Below are positions 40,104-52,742 of a stretch of 64,000 bases of DNA, in pieces. The stretch spans positions 22,780,469-22,844,468 of the forward strand of contig NC_057790.1 of the NCBI RefSeq assembly GCF_014905175.1, read 5' to 3'. Each line of letters starts with the position of its first letter. Position 1 is the stretch's first letter. The DNA is from Aphidius gifuensis. Lineage: Eukaryota; Arthropoda; Insecta; Hymenoptera; Braconidae. Position numbers and translations under genes: made by a program. The notes under the pieces were generated by a model, which did not search any database, had not been told where the DNA came from, and was given only the letters and a program-made list of their open reading frames with translations.

Positions 40104-43100
40104 TTATATAAGAAATGAAGGAGAAAGTAGAATCTCAATTCTTTTCTTCGTTCCCACTTAAAGTCTGGGGGTTAATCATGACCTTTTTTCGAGTGCAGTG
40201 TGGCTGTGGTGCTTGCACCCGACAAGACCTCTAGGGTAAAATTGTTTTACACTCTTTAACCTCAGTCCTAAGTCTTACAAAATCTAAAACTCTTTACTCT
40301 TCAAGTCTTTCATTCTCACCAAGTATTTTAAACTAAATTTATATATATATGTCCGAGAAGAGAGAAAAAGAGAGAGTATAATTCTGGTCCCGACGTCTCT
40401 CGTGGTTTCATTTACAGCCAAGTTTTCCGGGGGTTTATACCAGCTCTCATCACCATCCAACTTTTCCACCAATAGCCAGATGAAAAGCCAGGCGCCAGAC
40501 CGACGTGCTTCAATTAGATTATAACTCTTTTCTTTCATTCTTTAACTCTTTTCACAATTTCACCATGCATCAATTTTTTTTTCATTTTTTTTTCTCATTT
40601 TCATTTGATATATTTTTCTTATACTCTCTTCCTCTATACTAAACTCTTCATGAATCCTCCAAGAGTCTCTTCATGTGGTCTAACGACTAAAAAAAAATGC
40701 AAAAAAAAATATTAAATTATGAATATAAAAATAAAAAATAACAAAAAGAAGAACAAAAAGAAAATAAATAAAATTTTCTAAAGAAGAAGAAAAAAAATTA
40801 ATTCTTTTTTTTTTTTATCTTTTTTCGTGACTTGGCACGAGGATTGCCAGAACTAAAAAGGATTGCCTGCAATCTTTCAATGACATAATGTCCACTGGGG
40901 TCCAGTAAAATATTGCCAATGTTTAACTGAGTAACTTTGACTTAACTATCAATATTCAATTCAATTTTAAAACATTTGTGAAATATTATTTTATATCAAA
41001 CTTTATCTCAAACTATCTAAATGAATTATTTCCCTCGAGAGTACACAGTATATACTGCAATTCAAATTAATTACATTTGTAAATTGAAATTGTATGCATA
41101 CAACTTCTCGGGGGATTTTAAATAATTATCAAAAGCTTCGAAAATAAAAAAAATACATTTAAATCATGATACTAAAAAAGTAAATAATTGCAAAATTAAA
41201 TTAAACAAAAATAAACACTTTATTTTTTTTTTGCTTTAATTTTTAAAATTATAAAAAATTTTCACAACAAATTCCCAATGGTAATTTTCATTTTCCAGCT
41301 ATCATTAATCAAGAAAAAAAAACCAACTTTATATCGCTTTGTATAATTCTGAATTACCAAGTAATTAAATAAAATAAAAAATGAATAAAAAAAAAAAAAA
41401 GATATATATTATGTATACATAACAATAACGATAAATTTTCATTCGTTAATTCTCTCAGACATAGTCTTTATTTTCATCTTGTAGAATAAAGAGAAATATA
41501 AAATAAAGAGAAGAAAAAGTAGGGTGTTTGTGTCTCAAGTCTTCCCGCCTCTTGGTTTTAAAAGGAACGGGTTGAAACTACCCTGGCGTTAACCTCGAGG
41601 CGCGTTGCACATTAAGTGCTATAAATCAACCAAGTGAAACCACCACCATCGTCTTGCTTTGGTGATGGTGTTCAACGTAGCTATACAGTTTTGCTTGCGA
41701 TTATCAGGATTATGGTTTTGCACATAAATTCCCAAGTATCGCGTGAGATGTTAGTATAAAAGAGAGTTTATATAATATACAGTACATGTTGTAGGCAAAG
41801 AGAAATTTAATATACATGAATGAAAATCTGCAACTTGTTTTTCAATTGAACAAAAAAAAAATATATAGATCATAAAAATAAAAAAAATATTAAATGAACA
41901 AGTGAATGAAATGATGAAGCAGTTGATAAAATACAAAATAAATATTAAAACAAAAAAAAAATATATATATTAATGTAAGAATAAATAAAAATACACTGGC
42001 AAGATTTGTTGATGAAAAAAAAAATTATAAAAAATAGTAATAATAATCAAGAAGAAGTGAACGAATGTTGCAAATTCAAGGTCGTACTTGTGTCGTTATA
42101 TTCTTATCCATGGTAATTGACAGCATCCGGTGAATTTGCCCCGTGGGCAAAAGTATAAAGTTAAAATCACCGTGCGATGATCGTGCTGACGACGACGGCA
42201 CAGGTGGTGAACAAGACCGATTGCCCATATAATAATATTTTTTTTCAATTTTATTTTTTCACTTCTCGTGTTGTTCTTCTTCTCCTTTTTTTCATCAACA
42301 TGAACTTGTGCATCATAACACTCGAAAAATAAATAAATAAATACTCTATATATTTTTTAAAATATTTTCTGAGATTTTATAAAATTTTTTACTTCATTTT
42401 TTTGATTATTGAAATTGATGGAGAGGCAATTTAGTAATATATACATTGTTGTCAGAATTTTTACTATATGTACATAAAAAATACATAGCTACTGGTCAAA
42501 AGTGATATTACTTGTTCAGTGATTCATTTGATGTTTATGATATATTTATGCATCGAATTTTTAATGCATGTATCATACCTACATCAAAGATTATATCTAC
42601 ATATGCACTTGGCATCTATCTACCTTTGTAAATTGAAGAAAATAAAAAATAAATAAATATAAAATTGAAAATATGACCTTATATCAATGCTCGGTAGTTC
42701 AACTTCACTTGCTAAACTTTTCAACGAGTTTATTACCCTTTTGCCCGGGGATGTTATGTTCAACAACACATATCAATATATTATTGCTATATATATGAAC
42801 GCATATAAAACTACTAAGCATCAGAGTCACGATTTTTACACGCCCACTTGACTGCTTACTGACCGTGTCCAGTTTTAAGTTAGTCCTTGCTTCGCGTGTT
42901 TTTTGGCCCCTTTGGGTCTACGTATTTTTCTAACCATAAATTCATCTATATATACATATAGTATTTTATATATTCTTTTATATATTTTTCACCCTCGACT
43001 TTGAATATTTTTCAACAGACAGATATCTTGTACGGAAGTGACTTAAAAATTTTAGTTAAAAATTTCGTGGGAATAAAATGTAGGTTACATTGAAAAAGAC

Positions 43101-45710
43101 TAAAAAATTAAAATACTTAAAAAATAAATAAAAAAAAAAATTAGACATCTTGAAGGTTGACGACAAAAAATAAAGTAATTTTTTTACTCTGAATTAATTA
43201 GCCTACTCTTAAATTCATAATTAACTTGGATTATCTCAAGCTTGAAAATATCTCCTAAAAAAAAAAAAGAAGTGATTTTTTTTTTTCACTTTTTTGACAG
43301 ATGAGGGTATGTGTGTGAGTGTGTACTTGAAGATTATTATTTTTAAATGTTAAATTAATTTAAAGCAAAAAAAAAAAAGTTGATGGTTATGACCCAGTAG
43401 ATAACTAATGAGCCCCACGGCCCCGTTCAAATTCCCCACACAATGAGCATTATGTTGGTAAAACTTTTGGTCATGTATTTACTCAAAAGCGTGTCTTCAA
43501 CTACTCTCTTTCACTACGAATAGTATGACTCATAGATATATGTATACAAACATGTTAGACACACTTTGTCTTATACATATATATATAATCAAGTTTAGAG
43601 TAGAGAAACTATTCAAACTCAGCTAACGCCATTTCACTACTGACCTTAATGCTTCCTGTCACTTTAGGGAACACACTAATCACCAAGTGCATTCAATTCA
43701 TTGTCTTACTCATACCAACTTCAAAATTCACAAATGATAAATTTCAAAGAAACTAATTAGCTATATATACACATATCACATATTCATTTTACCTAATAAA
43801 AGAATAAAAAATTCAATTTTATTTTATTAAATTTTTTTTTGAATTTTCAATCAAATATTTGTATTGAATTTATTAAAAAATTTAATAACAACGAGATCAT
43901 TCCAATTGAAATATATTTTTATGCGGGAAATATTGTCAGCATGATGAAAAAATTTAAATGTGAAAAAAAAATTAAATTAAATAGAATTTACAATTATTAC
44001 AAATATTTTTACCAAACGGCAAACGGGCAAAACTTGATAGCTCAGACTTCATGGTGGAAAAAAATAAAAAAAATAAATATATATAGGCAACGGTCGAAAA
44101 CACATAAAGGCAATATGAAAAAAAAAAAAAAATGAAATAATTCGATCGAATTTGGCACCCAGTGGTCTGTGAGCTCGTAAATAATCTCGCTGTGTCCGGT
44201 TAAAAAATATATATTCCGCGCGCCAAAGTGGAATACACACTCTTTGAAAAACATGTATGTGTATAATATACATGTATATGAATGAGTGCATAAATACACG
44301 CACAAAAGTAATTTTCGAGCTCGTAAATACTCAGGGGTTTACAGCACTGAGATGAATGAATGCGCACGTTGGATATATAAACGAAAGAGGGAAAAAAAAA
44401 AATAAATGTTTATATACATTCAAGAAAGTAGAAAAAAATAAATAAATAAAATATATATAGAAATACTTGTAGAAAAAGAAGAAAAGAAAAAAAAAACTGA
44501 AATATAAATGAGATGAAAAAAAAATATAAGGATAAATAAAGAAGCGAATTAAGGGTTTGAAGTGAAGGTAAAAAATAAAAAAAAAAAAGGTAGGCGATAG
44601 GCAAACGGACTAGTGACTTTTATCTTTTATTCGATTTTAAATGGATCTAGACCTTGCTCATTCCCTAAGGGAGTTGGTCGTACTATACGTTGAGCTCGAC
44701 CACTCGAAACTTGGACAAAAGAACTGAGTATAAGATAAAGAAAGAATTTTTTTGTTTTTCTATTTCAAAGAAAATGAAGAAGAAAAAAAAGGATCTAAAA
44801 AAAAAAGAGGTAAAAAGTTTAGATCACTAGGGTTGAAACTGCAAAAGAGAACAACGATTGTTTGTCGAATATGAAGGTCATCTGCTTATTATTCACAACA
44901 TTATTTTTATTTATCTTTATATTATTTTATTATTTTTTTTTTATTCTTCTATTCTATTTTTTTTTTTTCTGCGTTTTTTAAAACCACGCGCAAACAAACA
45001 AACATTTGCGTCTTTGCTCAAATATTCTGCTATGTAAATTCTTTATCTAAGGTTGTACAAACATTTTTTTTTTTTTTTATTTGAGCTTTTTTTATAAAAC
45101 TTTTTATTTCTATACTTTTATTTTTACCATCCATGCCACAAAAATTTTTCAACTTTTCACATATTCCCTACCACTTTGCTCTTTTTTTTTTTTTCCTTTT
45201 ATTTTAACGTACAAATTTTTAGTGTCTTCAGGTATATTTTTTTTATTTGAACAAATAAAAAAAAAATAATAATAATTTTGCTTTTTTTATTTTCTCCATT
45301 TCTCATTATATCTAAATTTATTTTTCTTTTTACACTCCTACACGTAAATACTTTTACATATAAAATACGAATAATTGATGAATATTTAAATCAAGAATAA
45401 TAAATGTTAAATATAATTTTAAAATAAAAAAAATTGAAGATATAAAAAAAGAAACTTGTAAAAAATATATATATATTAATCAAATGAATCAATATAATTT
45501 TGCATTTATAACAAGCAAGTTTATTGTGAGAGGGATAAAATAATAAATACAGTGTTTGATACAAAATGATAACGATGAGAATGAAAATATCCTCGCGTGT
45601 TATTATCACAATGGCAAATCATCATTGCACGATTGCCCCATGGGAGGTGGTGGAGGAGAAGAAGCTGTTTCAACTGCTTATATAAAGTCACAAACATTCA
45701 TGTGTAAACA

Positions 45711-45732
45711 TTATTATTATTATTATTATTAT
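45711..45732. repeat. TTA trinucleotide microsatellite
   Basis: About seven TTA units directly downstream of a G+C-richer island (45553-45700). It makes the end of that island's open frame translate to a Tyr run, an artefact of the repeat. Confidence 0.85.
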
Positions 45733-46489
45733 CATTATTGTTACACATAACTCATTCTCCTTCTGCTTGAGGCTTACATATACATACCCACACTCATGTA
45801 AATGTATAACTATTACCTATAGTTCAACTTCATACCAACCAAGATAATTCTTATCGTGTTTCTCTCTAGCACAAACCTCAGTGTGACCTATGATTTAAAC
45901 TATTTTACCCTTAAAACTACCATCTCTCACGTGACAATACTATCAAACTAATTTAAAAATTTTTCGACATAAAAATTACTATTAAAAATATTTTTTTATT
46001 TCAAAAATTTATAATATAATATAAAGATAAAAAAATGTAATGTCAATTTTTATCCAACAGATGTTTTATTATCTTTTTTATATATTTTTTCTTTTTAATT
46101 GAAAAATTATTTTTTATCACAAAATATAGTCGATAAAATTTTAAGTTTTATAAATTTAGATACTTTGAATAGTGGTAAAGTTGAGTTGATAAAATACATA
46201 CAAAGGTATCCTCAGGTGTTTCAAATCGACGCCAACTAATTACAATTCATCGCCAAGAGGTACTATCTATTTTCATGGTGTTGGATCTATATATATATAT
46301 AAATTTGTGTTTATATATGTATATCGATGTACAGCAAATAGAAGCATTTCATACCTTGAGTTAAAGTAGATATATATACATGTGCAAAATTTGCCAATTT
46401 TACTATATACGTACATGTAGGTGCAGTACAAGAAAATAAGACAGAGATAGAATGATTCGTTTGCCTATTTATACATGTACACATGAAAA

Positions 46490-46653
46490 TGATACAGATA
46501 TAAAGATAAAGACAGACTGAGAGAGAAAGAGTAAAAGATAAAGTGAGTAAGAGCAAAGTGACTGAGCGAGTCCGTCATGTCTGTGATGCTCAGTGTGTGC
46601 ACTTTACGAGACAGGGGGCATGTTAATCAGCTTGCCAGGAGCCTGGAGTAAGC
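46490..46653 (+). promoter_or_regulatory. GAGA-rich tract, TCAGTG motif and GTAAGC donor
   Basis: A purine/GAGA tract (about 46510-46550) is followed by TCAGTG at 46590-46595, close to the arthropod initiator TCAKTY. A G+C-rich segment then ends at TGGA|GTAAGC (donor at 46648). An ATG at 46620 opens nine codons (MLISLPGAW) and reaches that donor in phase 1, which would join in frame to the Ig exon at 49932. The result would have no usable signal peptide, so as a coding start it is unattractive. An alternative first exon or regulatory element is possible. Confidence 0.22.
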
Positions 46654-48368
46654 TAAGACCGGTCGATTGCCCGCGAGATATATATACACACAGACAGCCT
46701 ACCTCTATCTTTCACTGTATACTCCTTCATCTCATCCTCCTCCTTCTCATTTATCGTCCCCTTTATATCTTTCCGTCGCGTTTCCACTCGAAAGCTGCTC
46801 TATCGATCCAAACCAACTCACGTTCAAATTGCCATATTTTTTATGAATCAATGTTTTATATGCGTATATCCAATCTTCATATTAAATTTTTATTTTATAT
46901 AATTTTGACGTGTATTCAAAATAAATTTATTTATATTTAATTGTTTTTATTTTTTTTTATTACAATCTTCGTATCATTTTTATCGAAAAAAAAAAAAACC
47001 TGAAATTATATTTAAAAAAAAACAACAAGGGAATGAGATAAAATAAAAATATAAGGGAGAATATTAAATGATACATATCGGCTTCCTCTTTTACCCGCAC
47101 CGGATGTGGTGACTGTATCGACTCGAGCTGTCACGTAATAAATTGTAACGCCAATCGATTTATCAGTACAGGTTAATTGGAACCTGCTATAAACCTAACT
47201 TACGCTTATATATATTTTTTTTTTTTATTTTATATTAATTTTTTTTCATTCCATTTTAATTTTTTTTTTATTTCAAATCTCATAAATTCTTTTGTCACTT
47301 TGTTCTCATCTGTGTGTACCTTGTATATATGTATGTATCATGGGGATGAGGGTTGTACAAGTAAAATAAAAAAAATAAAAAATTTAAAAAAAAAAAAGTA
47401 AAATCCCGGTCGTTTGCAGAAACTCAAGCGTCTTTTCTGAATCCCTCTGTTTCCAGAGCATTTTACCTTCCTGGTAAAATTAATGTTCAAGATCCGACGT
47501 GTAAAACGAGGGGCGTGGATTTTTAGCTCGTTTTCTTAAACTCTTACGTACCAACCCCCTTCGTTGAATACACATATATTATATGTATGTTGTATGTTGT
47601 GTATAAATATATACCAACAATATTACTCTGTATATATATTAAACATAAATGACTTTTTTATTATTATTTCTCATTTGGTCGGTTGTCTTTTGTCAGCATG
47701 AAAAATCACCAACAGTTATACTGCAAATATAAATTTACACATAACATACAGACAAGTCTCAAAGGGACAAAACTATCAACAGCATCACCCACTATACAAT
47801 TGTCAACTGGAATAGGTCCATATATACAATCGAATATTATTTTTTACAATTTATATTTTTTATTATTGTTTTATGTATAATAATAAAAAAATAATAAAAA
47901 CTTTTGATGTGTTAACACATTGAATACACACGTGTGACTGCATTGAAAATAATAATAAATAAACAATAAAAAATATATATAGAAAAAAGTGATTTTTAAT
48001 TTGTAAAAGAAATTTTTTATTTTTCGATAAACAAGAGAACATATTATTTCATCTAAACCTGAAAAATGTAATTATGAATTTCATTCAATAACTTTTTGTT
48101 TTTTTTTGTGAGAAAACAAAAGCAATTGAATTACGCACACCGTGCTGAATATCGACGATTCAATTCTAATAAATCACTAGAATGAATCAACTGCTATGTA
48201 CATATCTGTATTTATAAAAATAAAAAAATAAAATTATATTTTTTTTCTAAACAAAAAGAAAAAATAAAATAGTTAAAAAATAGTCTATAGAAAATAATGA
48301 AAAGAAAAAAAAATTGAATTCTCTTTTCTTCACAGTTCGGTTCTAAAGCGGAATATATATCTTTTTTT

Positions 48369-48545
48369 TTTTTCACCCCTCTGATTGTTACCCCTTTCTC
48401 ACTCAGACGCCGCGCCGAATTGCCGCATACAAATGCCAAAAACGTTGCATCACCCATACACCACCGGGTGCATCGAATTACGCGCACCAATTCACACTGA
48501 AATGGGAAAACTTCAACGTGGCAGGTTGCATGAACGGCAGATAAA
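48369..48545. other. G+C-rich island with 3' splice-like signals on both strands
   Basis: On the plus strand a CTGAT branch-like motif (48381) and a pyrimidine tract end in CTTTCTCACTCAG at 48406, followed by about 140 bases near 50% G+C that are open in more than one frame. Possible donors are weak (CAG|GTTGCA near 48520). On the minus strand GTTTTCCCATTTCAG begins an equally open segment reading CELVRVIRCTRWC and onward, with a GTGAGA donor candidate. I recognise no domain in any frame. It could be a small exon on either strand, a conserved regulatory element, or chance. Confidence 0.25.
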
Positions 48546-49931
48546 GCATAAAGGGTAGACCAAAAAATATATATATATGAAAATTTATATGCAAACGTTT
48601 GGCTATTTTTTTTTTTTTTTTTTTTGTACTTTATATTATTCATATTTTTTTCTTTTTTTCTGGCTTAAAAAAGATCTGCTTTGAATTGCGTCACAACGAC
48701 ATATCTGTGATCTGATGCCACCCAGTTTACCACCATCTTTTGCCCCTATTTTATCAGCATAAACTCGCTCGTTTACTTAGCATTTCTTTTTATTCTTCTT
48801 TATTTTTTCATTTTATTTATTTTCTTTTTCTAATCTCTACTCATCCAATTTTTTATTTATTTTTTTTTTCTGTATCCTTCTCAAGTACTTGAGAATATAA
48901 CGTTATATATCCGCCTTCTTGAAAAAATATCTTTTACTCAGTGTATATATGCAAGGTTTTCACAACATTGATCTTCTTGTATCGGATATAAATCCTCAAT
49001 CGCTGAGAGAAAAAAAAAAAAAAAAAATCTTTGGAGAAGTACTGTCGAACAAGCATATATATCCAATACATCTTTGTAAAAGTGGAGATGGCACACAAGT
49101 GTTATCTATCTCTTAGCATAAAATCGAGGATTAAGCTAGGGTAGTAGAAAATGCTTGAGTGAGTATACAGGAGGGTTGCTGATGAAATAAATAATAAAAA
49201 AAATATATAAAAATATGAATCGTAAAAGTAAGAAAAATAATAATAGTTAAAATAAAGAGTTAAATTTTCATTTAACTACAATTTTTGAATATATATATAC
49301 TGACAAAATGTTGAGTGTGCCTTCAGGCAAATAAACCTGACTGCATAAACTTTGTTAAAAATAAAAAATAAACTCTAAGTAAAAGTAAATAATCAAGAAC
49401 AAAAACAGACAGTAACTTTAGTTTAAAAAATTAAATGTCCTATTGTAGTATTTATAATTAATTTTTTTGTTTTTGTTTTTTTTTTCAATTCGTTTATCTG
49501 AATCAAAAAATTATAAACAAAAAAGTTAATTTATACTAACTTTGGTTAAATAATAACTCAATTTTGTTACATAAAAAAATATTATTGAAAATAAAACTAA
49601 AAAAACAATTTAATTTTCTACATCAAAATGATTGAACTTTTAATCTGTTTTTTTTTTTTTTTTAAATTGTAAACTAAAAAAGTCTGCTGTTGACATTGAT
49701 CTGTCAAAATTGAATATTTGAAAAAAGTTGATATACAAAAATAAATGGACAAATAATAAATAAAAATAAAAAAAAACTGTATAGACATTTGAGAAGGGAA
49801 AAACTACTTTGTAATTCTAATCTTAGTGACAAAAAAAAAAATGATAAGAAAACAGAGGATACTTGAGTGATACTCAACCCCTCTAACATGATCCCTCGAT
49901 TAATCTGTGTTTTTATTTATATTTTTTTCAG

Positions 49932-50078
49932 GCGAAGTGAGCCAGCAGTATTTCCGAGTAAGGCCTGTAAATAGTTCAGTTCAAGAGGGTGGTACAGTGA
50001 CCATACCATGTGTCGTTGCAAATAGAATGGGCATAGTTCAATGGGTCAAGGACGGTTTTGCTTTTGTCGTCCAGACTG
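49932..50078 (+). CDS. Nephrin/SYG-2 (Sns/Hbs-like) receptor, exon 1 of the first Ig domain
   Basis: This exon encodes the N-terminal half of the first immunoglobulin domain of a nephrin-family cell-adhesion receptor. In insects these are single-pass membrane proteins that bind Kirre/Roughest partners in myoblast fusion, nephrocyte diaphragms and tissue patterning. The reading begins EVSQQYFRVRP, then EGGTVTIPC with the B-strand cysteine, and VQWVKDGFA with the core tryptophan of strand C. The VQW-KDGFA motif is typical of nephrin/Sns/Hbs first domains; Kirre/Roughest have KDDFGLG here. An N-glycosylation site NSS lies at NSSVQ. The 3' splice site is a T-rich tract plus CAG (G at 49931) and the donor is CTG|GTAAGC at 50079. 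Both ends are phase 1. Which paralogue (sns, hbs or a single ancestral gene) cannot be told from one domain. Confidence 0.9.
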
Positions 50079-50233
50079 GTAAGCATATTTATTAATCAAA
50101 TGTATATTTATAGAAAGAAAAAATAAATAAAAAATCCACATCATTTGTCAAGGCAAGAGTACATATATCTCTTTCATCATCAATAATCAAATTTGTTTTT
50201 CTATTTTTAATTTTATTTTTCTTGTCATCCAAG
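50079..50233 (+). other. 155-base intron within the Ig domain
   Basis: GTAAGC at the left and TTTTTCTTGTCATCCAAG at the right. It splits a Gly codon in phase 1 at the end of strand C', between the VQW-KDGFA half and the PRLRLDGD half of the domain. Joining the exons keeps one open frame of 107 codons and restores the domain. Confidence 0.9.
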
Positions 50234-50407
50234 GTGGTGGAATTGTTGGATATCCAAGACTACGACTTGATGGTGATCAAAATTCAGGTGTTTATAATTT
50301 AAGCATTAAAGATGCATCATTAATGGACGATGGCGAGTATCAGTGTCAAGTTGGACCCTATGGAAAATCAAAAGCAATTCGTGCAAATGCTCATCTCATT
50401 GTTATCT
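50234..50407 (+). CDS. Nephrin/SYG-2 (Sns/Hbs-like) receptor, exon 2 of the first Ig domain
   Basis: This exon completes the Ig domain started at 49932. It reads GGGIVGYPRLRLDGD, then GVYNLSI (strand E), then DDGEYQCQVGP, the D-x-G-x-Y-x-C signature with the F-strand cysteine that pairs with the cysteine in the previous exon. It ends AIRANAHLIVI (strand G). The AIRANA-x-L-x-VI ending and the PR-x-x-L-GD segment match nephrin/Sns/Hbs first domains better than Kirre/Roughest. A second N-glycosylation site is NLS. The exon ends at T|GTAAGT (donor 50408) in phase 1, as usual at Ig-domain boundaries. A full receptor of this family carries about eight or nine Ig domains, one FNIII domain, one TM segment and a cytoplasmic tail. 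None of these follows before the window ends. Confidence 0.9.
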
Positions 50408-51771
50408 GTAAGTAAAATTATTTTAAAAAAATTATTATTCATTTAAAATCAATTTTTCCCTTATTTAAATTTTTATTGCAAATAATAAAAATAAGTCATT
50501 CAGTCAGATTAAATATTTCCTTTTGCAAATGAATACTGTAAATGGTTAAAGTGCGGAAACATTAAGATCCATCAGACAATAGAATTTTAAGAATATTTCC
50601 GTACTCAAGCAAATAGATACTCTAAATATTTTGTATTATTTTTGTAAGAGCTATTTGGCACGCAACTTTTTTATCATAAAAGTCATTTTTACCTCTCATT
50701 TTTATTTAGGAAACAACAAACCAACTTGGCAGAGTTTTTATACTCATCTTAAAAAAAGAATTTATCCTTTTTTTTATTTTACTTTTCTCTTTACGTATTC
50801 CCTGTCGTGTGCTATACTACTGTCATGATATTACAAACACACATGCATACACAAAAACATGTATATATATATAATTCTCAATATTTTAAGACAAGTGAGA
50901 CGGGTTGTCTTGTCTCGTGGGTGTACTTTGAGAATATCCTTTAGATGGTCCCAAGTTAGATCGGGTTATTCGGTAGTAAAGGTCGCAGTTGCTGAGTTAC
51001 ATATTCATAACATGACAAGGTTATACGTGAAAATACAAATTTATTGACGACATTTTAATTCAACAACTTACATAAAAACTAAAATATATATATTGTAAAT
51101 CCCATTGCGATAGTTGAGTATAAAAAAAAATATATCTAAGCTTTAACACCAATAATAAAGATCAAGGAAAATACTACTGTAAAAATGAAAAAAATAAATT
51201 AAAATATATAATAAAAATTATACATTTAATGCCATCAAGTGTAGAGATAATTTTTTTAGGAAAATAATTTATGATGATTGTTGAAATTGTACGGGAAATA
51301 GATATGTACATTAAATCATTGTCTCGCGTGTTTTAAATATCAATTGGAAATATATATTTTATAATAAATAAAACGTGAGTTGATTTTAAAATACATTGTC
51401 ACAATTGTTTAGCTGATAGATGACAAACTGATATGCTATCTGGTTGACCAGAATTATTTATGACTCTAGCCACTTGTCACTGTCCTTTGAAAAATAAAAA
51501 AGCAAAAACATTTTTTTTTCTTTTTCATATATGGTGGTTTTGAATTGAGAATCATGTGACAGTCTTTTGTCAGTATATTCTAGAATTTGATTGCATATAT
51601 TAGTTTCAATGACAAATAAAATAAATTAAATTTGATATATTAATTTATGAGTTGAGTTATTATAGTATTATTAAATATATATAAAAAATGTTTTATAATT
51701 AATTAACGTAAAGTTTAGAGCATACTCACTTTTTTTATGCATCCAAGTTTACTGTCGAAAAGAAAAAAAAA

Positions 51772-51975
51772 ACTTTAAAACCATATTTTCATATAGTCGG
51801 ATCATACGTTGAGTTTTACTACTTGAAAGTTTCCTACAGCGGGATTTATATTTCTCGTGTGCCATTCACTGCTCTTGTTTTTATTAGGGGCTATATCTAA
51901 TACGTATATATATATATATATATACAATACTTTCACACTACAATAGAGTAAATTCAAATTTCGCCAAAAAAAAAA
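51772..51975. repeat. Direct repeat, copy A
   Basis: Pairs with copy B 363 bases downstream. A 27-base core (51795-51821, beginning AGTCGGATCATACGTTGAG) is identical in both. Similarity continues through TTTCTCGTGTGCCATT to a shared AATT-AAATTTC and A-rich end. Copy A also contains a TA microsatellite. There is no coding potential and no transposon terminal repeat that I can see. Confidence 0.75.
51905..51924. repeat. TA dinucleotide microsatellite
   Basis: Ten TA units inside copy A of the direct repeat; absent from the corresponding part of copy B. Confidence 0.85.
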
Positions 51976-52134
51976 TTAATATAAATATAAAAATATAAAC
52001 TGAAAATTGAAAAGAATTTTTTGTTTTTTCTCTATTTTATTAGAAATATTTTTATAAAACTGCATTTAAATTCGTTAACGTGGGATTTAGAGGATATATA
52101 TTTTTTATTTTATTCAAATTACATTTACATCAAC

Positions 52135-52322
52135 ACTTTGAAATCATATTTTTATGTAGTCGGATCATACGTTGAGTTTTACTATTTGAAAATTTTCTAC
52201 GATGAGATTTAAATTTCTCGTGTGCCATTTACTATTAAATTTATTTTCTGGCTGTATTTAATAGACATGTATAGTACTCACGACAGAATAAAGCCAATTT
52301 AAATTTCAATAAAAAAAAAAAA
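52135..52322. repeat. Direct repeat, copy B
   Basis: Diverged second copy of 51772-51975 at a constant 363-base offset over the core (52158-52184 identical to 51795-51821). It carries substitutions such as acttgaaagt versus atttgaaaat and lacks the TA expansion. The divergence suggests an old local duplication or two members of a short repeat family. Confidence 0.75.
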
Positions 52323-52742
52323 AGCATAGAAATATAAATATTTTTTTCCAAATATTACAAATTATAGTGGATGAAAAAAAAAATGGATAAAAGTTTGTGA
52401 TTTTATGTGATTCAATATATCAAGTAGAACAAGTAGATGACTGCCAAACGTCTTTTGCGTCAGTGATTCAAATCTCGAAACTCATTTTAAACAATTTTAT
52501 CATATAGCTTGATGATAGAGCACGGATCACTGATGTTGACTTTTAAAATTTATTTTTTTTTCATTTTTTGGCATTACCAAAAATCGTCACGTAGTATTTA
52601 TAGTTTATTTTAATACTGTATTGACTATTTATTTAGATAACTGAATAAGTTTATTGAATTAATATTTTAATGAATATCTAAAAGAGTTTGACTAGTGGAA
52701 TTATATGACAGTTACTGAAATTATATTAAAATATAGTTTATT

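Larger units (their letters stand above)
34335..49931 (+). other. Long AT-rich interval upstream of the Ig exons (probable intron)
   Basis: The right end is a very good 3' splice site: a T-rich tract ending TATTTTTTTCAG directly before the Ig exon. The interval holds no recognisable protein domain. It contains G+C-richer islands at about 37070-37200, 38780-38990, 40380-40510, 41520-41660, 42110-42230, 42830-42930, 44640-44725, 46560-46810, 47405-47560 and 48380-48540, plus TTA repeats at 39623-39645 and 45711-45732 and a TA repeat at 40084-40103. Some islands carry promoter-like or splice-like signals and are entered separately. Confidence 0.55.

Noticed and set aside
42065..42112. Signal-peptide-like frame MLQIQGRTCVVIFLSM before a GTAATT donor
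   Set aside because: It ends in phase 0, which cannot join the phase-1 Ig exon at 49932 without an extra exon I cannot support.
47421..47474. 54-base phase 1-1 cassette exon between TTTGCAG and CTG|GTAAAA
   Set aside because: The pyrimidine tract before the acceptor is poor and the 18 encoded residues match nothing known. Short phase-compatible frames are easy to find by chance.
48407..48520. HQFTLKWENF in one frame, reminiscent of the start of a BTB domain
   Set aside because: Only a few residues match and nothing BTB-like follows; other frames are equally open. Taken as coincidence.
49932..50407. Assignment to Kirre/Roughest (Neph1-like) instead of nephrin/Sns/Hbs
   Set aside because: The KDGFA motif, the PRLRLDGD segment and the AIRANA ending fit the nephrin/Sns/Hbs side. 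Kirre/Roughest first domains have KDDFGLG and a different strand D-E region. A tree with full-length orthologues would decide.
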